A DNA stretch of 14,764 bases from Podila epigama (lineage: Eukaryota; Mortierellomycota; Mortierellomycetes; Mortierellales; Mortierellaceae): assembly GCA_015679605.1 (NCBI GenBank), contig JAAAVE010000252.1:1-14764 (forward strand), given 5' to 3'. The position numbers and the translations under genes are program-made. Shown piece by piece: positions 8,823-14,764 of this stretch (positions are counted from its first letter, which is position 1; each line of letters opens with the position of its first letter). Under the pieces are notes generated by a model. The model worked only from the letters and a program-made list of their open reading frames with translations. It did not search any database and was not told where the DNA came from.

Positions 8823-11800
8823 ATGTATTGGGCCACAGGAAGTGCGCGCGTCCTGGCGGTCGAGCCATCGCTTCTGAAGCAGGTGACAGATGGCGATGAT
8901 GATGAGCTCGAGCTGGTTCTCCCTGTCATCAGCCAAGGAGATGTACAGGACATTGAGGGTGACTCTCAAAAGGGCATTCAATCCCGAGTTATTAAAGGCA
9001 CCGGAAGTGGCATTGTCGACATGGCAAAGAACGAACAGGGCTCACTGTGGGCAACTATCACGCGCGAGTCGATTCAGCTCTGGGTGCACCGGGTATGTTT
9101 ATCGGACGATACGTGTTATGTATGATTACAACCTACGACCAAAAGCATTGACATTTATTCCTTTCTTCGTGACTAGCCTATTGGTGTGATTACTAAAGTG
9201 GTTAGAACTCCCAAGTCGTTGCTTGACCATGGTGCAAACCAGCGTGTCATTTGGAAGCCTGATTCGTCCATGCTGGTTGTTGTCGTAAGTAGGTCTACGC
9301 TGACTAGGCTTTGTACTCTATCAGTATGAGAATAGCTTGCAAACTCATCATTACCACTTTTATTGATCTAATCTTGCGATTCATTTAGACGGAGCAAAGC
9401 TTTCTTCACATCTATCGCATCACACCTCAGGGACTGGATGGTACAAGCTATCAACTCACGAACAGCAAGAGCTACGCACTAGGACCTGGCGAAGGAGTAG
9501 GCTTTCCTGACTTGACCATCAAGTTTAAAATGACGATCAAAATGGATGCTGGAGTATCAAGGTATGAGTAATCTGTATGCACATCCAGCTCGAACCCTCG
9601 TTTTTTCTTTGTACTAGTAGTACTCACACCACTCTCTACATCCCCCACCAGTGTCATTGGATTAGACACAGATATCGTCGTAGCTACAGTGAGCCCTCCT
9701 GCTGTGCAGCTTATACCATGGGTGGGCAAGGTCGATGTGAAGACATGTCTCGTCCGCCATATGAACTTTCTCTTGGATAAATCAGTGACGATCATCTCCA
9801 TTAGCCGTTTCCCAAAGACGACAACTCAAATCTGGTGCATGTCCGACGGCAAAGCCTATAATGTCTACTATACCCCGAACGCAAGCGCTTCTTCTCCCAT
9901 CCCTGTAAGACGGGTCGCATGAGAGCATACTACACTGATGCAACTCCTATGTAAGAGACTGTCTGGTACTTATGATTCATTCTGCATGCTTTTTTTTCCT
10001 TTCCTTTCTTTAGGCATCGTCCCATGGAGAAAGCTGGTACGGTTTTTGCTTTCACGGCAACCCAGAAGGATTTGACAAGCAGGATGCTGGCGTCGTTGCA
10101 GCAAGTAATCCGGAATACAGTCTTTTGGCCATCGGTACTCGAGGGTAATCTGCGGTCATACCTTTTCTTTTGTTTGAAGCATATCAATATGTGTCGACCG
10201 ACACCCTTATTAACGTTAACTTCCATTTGAGTACAGGGGTGATGTGAGAATTTTCAAGTCTGGAGGACATGCCGGCCTGTGGGTGTTTTCTCATAAACTC
10301 GCCTTGAAAGAGTCACAGAACTATGAGGGTGGTAAGCCCGAAAGGATCATGTCCTTGGCTTGGAACTCTGATGGAAGTGCCCTCGCAGTGGGACAAGCGT
10401 CGCGATGCCCGTCCATATGGAGTGTCTATGGCCGACGATTGTTTCCTTCAGGACCACATGATATTCCAGGCTTGTAAGTTTTTTTTTTGTGTCAATGAAA
10501 CGGTCTCATTATAATCATGAGCATTTGAGAGTAACGTTTGAACTATGTCTGTAGGAAAAATGCAACGGAGGACCCATATCTACAAGGATCGCGAACACTG
10601 GTAAGTGCATCAAACGCAATTTCGCGAAATAATAACAACAGGTCTTCAAAGTAACTAACACATCCATTTATTTGATAGTTTTGGAGCGCAGGAAACATGG
10701 ATTTGATTGTGCTGGGCAACAATGATTCTGCCTGTAAGCAATGGACTGGACTGATCTATAAGGTGTCTCCGTGGTCACTGCCAAACTCTGTCTAACTGGG
10801 ATTTTTTTTTGTGTGCCTCTAGCTAATTTCTATGCAATTCCTTGCGCCAAGGCACTGCCATCGGTTCAGAACCACCTCAGCTCTGCGCCACAGTGTTTGC
10901 TTCATCTAAACGACCGTCTTTTGGTCTATACTGAAGGCCATCGCCAAGATGTATCGTCAACAATTAACCCTGATACGTTTGTCTGGAACAACGTCATGGT
11001 AAGCCTTATTGCAATGTCTAGATTGGATGTTTGTTGGCTTCTTTTTTTGTTGAATAGCTTGTTGAAGATGCAGTCCAGGATATCGCAATCTCACTGAGAA
11101 TTATCTTTTTTATTGTAGGTTCCCCCCGTTTACCTTAGTGATAATTGGCCGATTCGGGTATGACTGGTTACCGTGGAGAGTTGCTTACTTTACGTTACAA
11201 TTTACTTCCGTTATTAACATATCTTTTTTTTAAGTATTCATGCTTGAGCTCTGATGGACACTACCTTGCTATCGCTGGTCGGCGAGGACTTGCCCATTAC
11301 AACTTGCACTCGTGTCGATGGAGGCTTTTTGGAAACTGGCAACAAGAGCAGTCATTTAGATGTCAGGGTGGACTAGCCTGGTTCCGGAATATTTTGATTG
11401 CCGGTTGTGAAACTATCGATGACCCCAAGTTTGAGCTGCGTCTATATTCTAGGGAATCTAATCTGGATAACACGGACATTATCTTTACCGAACAGTTTGA
11501 GTCCCGAATCACTCATATTTCTGTCTGGCGGTCGTCACTATTGGTCTTTACAGCCAACAATACCCTTTACTGCTATTCTCTCGGAAGCGGTAAGTTATTT
11601 ACAACTATGTATGAATCTTTCAAAAGGTGGACGTATCGAACTAAATGTTCTATTTTTTTCATTTCTTTTGTAAAAAAAATCACTCTTCTTCTTATAGCCA
11701 AGCGTGTCGACCTTCAACTTGTCTGGAAGACCTCACTGCAGGATATTGTAGAGTCCCCTACACTGCTCAAGTCGGTTTCTATTTTGACCACAGATGGTCC

Positions 11801-13416
11801 GGAAGGCGTGGACTTGACCCATATCACATTACTTGTGGATGGCAAGATTTACTTTTTGCGCCCAGAATTTTTGGTATGTCACAAGCAAGGTCGAGTATTG
11901 TTAGCAAATCCTGTGTCCCAGAATGCTTCAAGGTCGCTCACGTTATCTTTTTATTTGTATTTTTGATTGGAATAGCCCGATGGAAATGTGAGGCTCTCCT
12001 TTAGACAGATCACTGACAAGGTTGAATACTACTGGATTACGCGGTCAACACATGATGTCAATGACTATTCACTATGGACATTCAATGGTGAAACACTGAA
12101 GGTATTGTGATAAACTACTGTAACTACTGTAAGGTGCTTGTCCATTCTTCTCAGTGATCTAACTCTTTAACACATATCCTCTATTGTTGTAGATGTGGTG
12201 GAATATTTTCGGGCCTGAAGGAAGTGGAAGAAGTTTAGCAACATTTGCTAAACACAACTTTCTCGAGATGGACATTGAGTTCTACCCACTTGGTAAAGAT
12301 TTAAATATGTCAATATATCTTTCTGAAGCTAACATCCGACATTGCTATTAGCATCTAACAATGACGCCTGTGCAGCCATTTTGCCTGATAGGGGTATTGT
12401 CCTTGGGCTGGAACCAGAGATTGCAATCCACAAACCAAAATCTCTTGCCATGTTCAAGATGGCCACCAAGGTATATGTTTTCCTATATCAAAATGAATGA
12501 AATGAACTGCAAAGGAGCTACTGACTCTATGGAAGCTTTTTGCCTAACTTTCAACTGAAATTTCTTATTCTTTGGATAGACTCATTTGTTCCTGCAGACT
12601 ATTCTTCGCCATCTGCTCACACACAACGTCGATGGAGAATGGGAAGCCTATGAATTTGCGAAGCATTACCAGGACTTGGGATACTTTAGTCATGCGCTTG
12701 AGATACTGCTTCACAATGTTTTAGAGGATGAGGCCGAGTCCGGTATTGGCTTTGAAGAGGGTGCTGTTCTTCCTCGAGTCATTAGCTTCTTGCAGCAGTT
12801 CCCGCATTATTTGGATGTGATTGTATCGTGCGCCCGCAAGACTGAAGTTGCTCTATGGGAATACCTGTTTTCCATCGTTGGCGCTCCAAAGGATTTGTTT
12901 GAGGTATGAGGCAGGGGGGTATTTGAGTGTCATATTCATTTTTTATATGTGTCTTGGAAACTCTAGTCTAACAAGATGACGTTTTCTACATTTGTAGCAA
13001 TGTCTGGTTGCCGACCAGCTAAAGACTGCGACGTCGTATCTGCTCATTCTTCATACATTGGAGCCTTTGGTGACGACGAGTCAGGACACTGTGAGACTGT
13101 TGGAAAAAACTCTTCAAGCTCAAGACTTTGAGGTGCGTTTTCAGTCAAGATGACCATGATGGAGATAGAGTTTGTTATCCGCTACTAACATGCCGAAATG
13201 TCATTTTAAAACATTTTATAGTTGTGTAAGGAGCTGGTTCGTTTCCTTAATTCAATTGATTGTAAGTTCGAAGGCACATGTCCATGTGAAATGTATTCTC
13301 GCTGTTGTACCAGCATGTCTCTAACGCCCATTTGCCTTTTTTTTTTTCATTCGTGTTTCACAGCCTCGGGTGCCACTCTCCAGCAGGCATTGTCAATGGT
13401 CTCTGTCAAGGGCTAA
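8823..13416 (+). CDS. RIC1: RIC1, subunit of the Ric1-Rgp1 exchange factor for Rab6/Ypt6
   Basis: With Rgp1 it activates the Golgi GTPase Ypt6/Rab6 for endosome-to-Golgi retrograde traffic. Exons: 8823-9092, 9177-9284, 9389-9561, 9652-9904, 10014-10144, 10237-10473, 10555-10600, 10679-10733, 10823-10998, 11119-11157, 11235-11589, 11698-11873, 11976-12101, 12193-12292, 12352-12470, 12580-12903, 12998-13132, 13222-13261, 13364-13416; 971 aa. MYWATGSARVL matches the family start. The N-terminal part should form WD40-like propellers (for example WYGFCFH and TRGGDVRIF). The family hallmark VPPVYLSDNWPIRYS lies at 484-498, followed by LAIAGRRGLAHYNL. The C-terminal RIC1 domain covers about 716-955, with the diagnostic CARKTEVALWEYLFSIVG and PKDLFE at 872-896. 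Yeast Ric1 is 1056 aa and human 1423, so the tail is short. All 18 introns are GT-AG. The least certain junctions are the donor of intron 4 and the last acceptor. Confidence 0.93.
13183..13189 (+). promoter_or_regulatory. Intron branch-point consensus TACTAAC in RIC1 intron 17
   Basis: The full TACTAAC box lies 32 bp upstream of the acceptor at 13221. Related boxes occur in other RIC1 introns: AACTAAC at 10653-10659 (intron 7) and AGCTAAC at 12327-12333 (intron 14). They support the intron calls and show a fungal-type branch-point preference. Confidence 0.6.
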
Positions 13417-14253
13417 GAAAACAAAAGTGCAACTCACGCGCCCCACTCGAAAGGTGAGTCCAACGTTTATCATAATCGTTACACACACAGACAACAAGCG
13501 TCCAAACATGTCGGCTGAAAGAGATCTTGAGGATGACTTTTGTGTAAAAGGTTTGATTCTCGCGTTAATTGGTTCCATGGCTCTCTTTGATTGACGGAGT
13601 GGGGGTTTTCATTGGCGACATGAAGGTGTCTGTGCACTTTTTTTTTTATATAATATTGTCTCGCCCTACTTGGGTAACCTGTTCCCTCATTGGAACGTCC
13701 ATCACCCTATCGTCCTGCACTCTGATCCTCAATTATGCTTTCTACGGCTGCCACTCCCACTTTTCCAAGCCATGAGAAGCGCGTGTGCATTACTCACGTT
13801 TTGGGTGTACCGTAGTGAAGCAAGACATCAAACACCAGCAATCTTCAAAGGATCACCGAGGGGCTACAATTGACCGGATGATTAAAGGCCGATTGCATAT
13901 TCTTTTGTTCAAAGGGGTCAGAGAGGAGGAAGGATGGGCTTGTGGGTTATGGGCGTTGGGGGAATGGGGGACTCTGGTTGGATGGTGATATGTGACAGTA
14001 CCTTTATGAAGCGAGTGAAGTAACCTTCGTTCCAAGTGTCTTTCTTGTTGAGCAACATCGTGGTACCAGTTAACGTGACAAAGAAGAGAACAACTTGAAA
14101 TACTGAGAGAACACATCTTTATTGCCACAACATGACATGCAGTGTTGTCTACGGTTGTGTAATTTTATCTATGCTGACCAAGACCTTTGCTGGTCATTTC
14201 TCATTTGATATTATAGATGCTTTCTTTCTATGAGATGTTATCAACAAGAAAGC

Positions 14254-14306
14254 AAAAAAACATTTTTAAAAAAAAAAACATTAAAAAAAAAGATGTGATG
14301 TGATGT
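14254..14306. repeat. A-rich low-complexity block followed by (GATGT)3
   Basis: Three A-runs of about 7 to 11 bases are separated by CATT-containing spacers (14254-14291). GATGT is then repeated three times at 14292-14306. The block is low complexity and lies in the gene-free right end. Confidence 0.7.
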
Positions 14307-14612
14307 GAGGCAATGCAAGGGATTGAGGAAAGCGATGTAAAGCGCTCTTGCACTTTTATCCCCCCCACCAATAACACACACGACCATGACAACCTGTCAA
14401 TTCCATTGCATCAGGATAAACATATGTCGTTTTTTGTTGGTGGACTTGAACGGCTTAGTTTGTCGCGTTACGAGAACAACCTCCACAACGTTGTTATTGA
14501 GAGAGAGATGTGAGCAGGAATGAGGGAACTGTGATATTAAATTTAGGGAGAAACTTTTGCTCACCTACGGAGTTCAAGAGAGTGGGGGGTGTTTACAAAT
14601 GTGCAAGCGTGC

Positions 14613-14642
14613 GTGTCTGTGTCTGTGTCTGTGTCTGTGTTT
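14613..14642 (+). repeat. Hexanucleotide microsatellite (GTGTCT)4 plus one variant unit
   Basis: Four perfect GTGTCT units occupy 14613-14636, followed by GTGTTT at 14637-14642 and further GT-rich sequence. This is a simple-sequence array that could vary in copy number between strains. Confidence 0.85.
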
Positions 14643-14764
14643 GTTTGTGAATGATGCGCGCGTGTGTTGACGTTGGTGAGGTTGGAGAGTACAGTTCAGG
14701 TTTACTGCTCATTGCCATTGTGGTTGCTTGTCAACTGTGTGAGGTCGCGAGAGCCGCATGCTTT

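Larger units (their letters stand above)
13417..14764. other. 1348-bp region without a recognisable gene
   Basis: The first part should contain the RIC1 3' UTR. No reading frame here shows a family motif, and those present are short (under 92 codons) with irregular composition. Visible items are A/T homopolymers, a G-rich patch on the plus strand at about 13921-13985, an A-rich block at 14254-14291, (GATGT)3 at 14292-14306, a GTGTCT array at 14613-14642, and AATAAA on the minus strand at 14118-14123. The other gaps in the window are 77-286 bp, so this one is distinctly long. A minus-strand gene may begin to the right of the window. Confidence 0.6.

Noticed and set aside
8541-8981. A 146-codon minus-strand frame across the LIN1/RIC1 spacer
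   Set aside because: It overlaps both RIC1 exon 1 and the first codons of LIN1, and its translation resembles no protein family.
11059-11118. A possible extra RIC1 exon reading LVEDAVQDIAISLR inside intron 9
   Set aside because: It follows a plausible acceptor (GAATAG), but no usable donor follows and its frame cannot join the conserved VPPVYL exon. Direct joining of exons 9 and 10 fits the family better.
13853-14128. A 91-codon minus-strand frame in the right end
   Set aside because: His/Ser/Pro-rich with no motif, no splice support and no family resemblance.
14313-14513. A 66-codon plus-strand frame
   Set aside because: Short, unrecognised, and next to low-complexity DNA; no evidence beyond being open.
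1-14764. Transposons, CRISPR arrays, prophage, tRNA or rRNA genes, biosynthetic cluster
   Set aside because: I looked for terminal repeats, transposase or reverse-transcriptase motifs, regular spaced repeats and cloverleaf-like segments by eye and found none. A tRNAscan, Rfam or repeat search would be more sensitive.

Overview
This is nuclear DNA of an intron-rich fungus, carrying five eukaryotic housekeeping genes. Three of them are broken by 33 short GT-AG introns of 59-134 bp, several with a recognisable CTAAC-type branch point, one of which is the full TACTAAC. Small introns, compact spacing and single orthologues of conserved genes suit an early-diverging fungus (Mucoromycota, perhaps Mortierellomycotina). 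The lineage is inferred from gene style only. Every exon junction below was placed by hand from reading frame, splice consensus and remembered family similarity, and each spliced frame closes without an internal stop.

Layout: (1) 123-3938, minus, seven exons: importin-beta family nuclear transport receptor of the importin-7/8 (Sxm1/Nmd5) type, 1055 aa. (2) 4210-4524, plus, intronless, 104 aa: probable CDC26 subunit of the anaphase-promoting complex, sharing a 271-bp divergent intergenic region with gene 1. (3) 4811-7205, plus, ten exons: mitochondrial FAD-dependent D-2-hydroxyglutarate dehydrogenase, 524 aa. (4) 7283-8548, minus, one exon: Lin1/CD2BP2 GYF-domain U5 snRNP protein, 421 aa, tail-to-tail with gene 3 and only 77 bp apart. 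(5) 8823-13416, plus, nineteen exons: RIC1, subunit of the Rab6/Ypt6 nucleotide exchange factor, 971 aa, divergent from gene 4 across 274 bp. The last 1348 bp (13417-14764) show no recognisable gene.

The genes do not form a pathway: nuclear import, cell-cycle ubiquitination, mitochondrial metabolism, splicing and Golgi traffic sit together as ordinary housekeeping neighbours. I found no CRISPR array, transposon, biosynthetic cluster or evidently new multi-gene system. The points most worth checking are the small CDC26 gene, three stop-free introns of length 3n, a repeated 13-mer in the first divergent promoter, and the unusually long gene-free right end.
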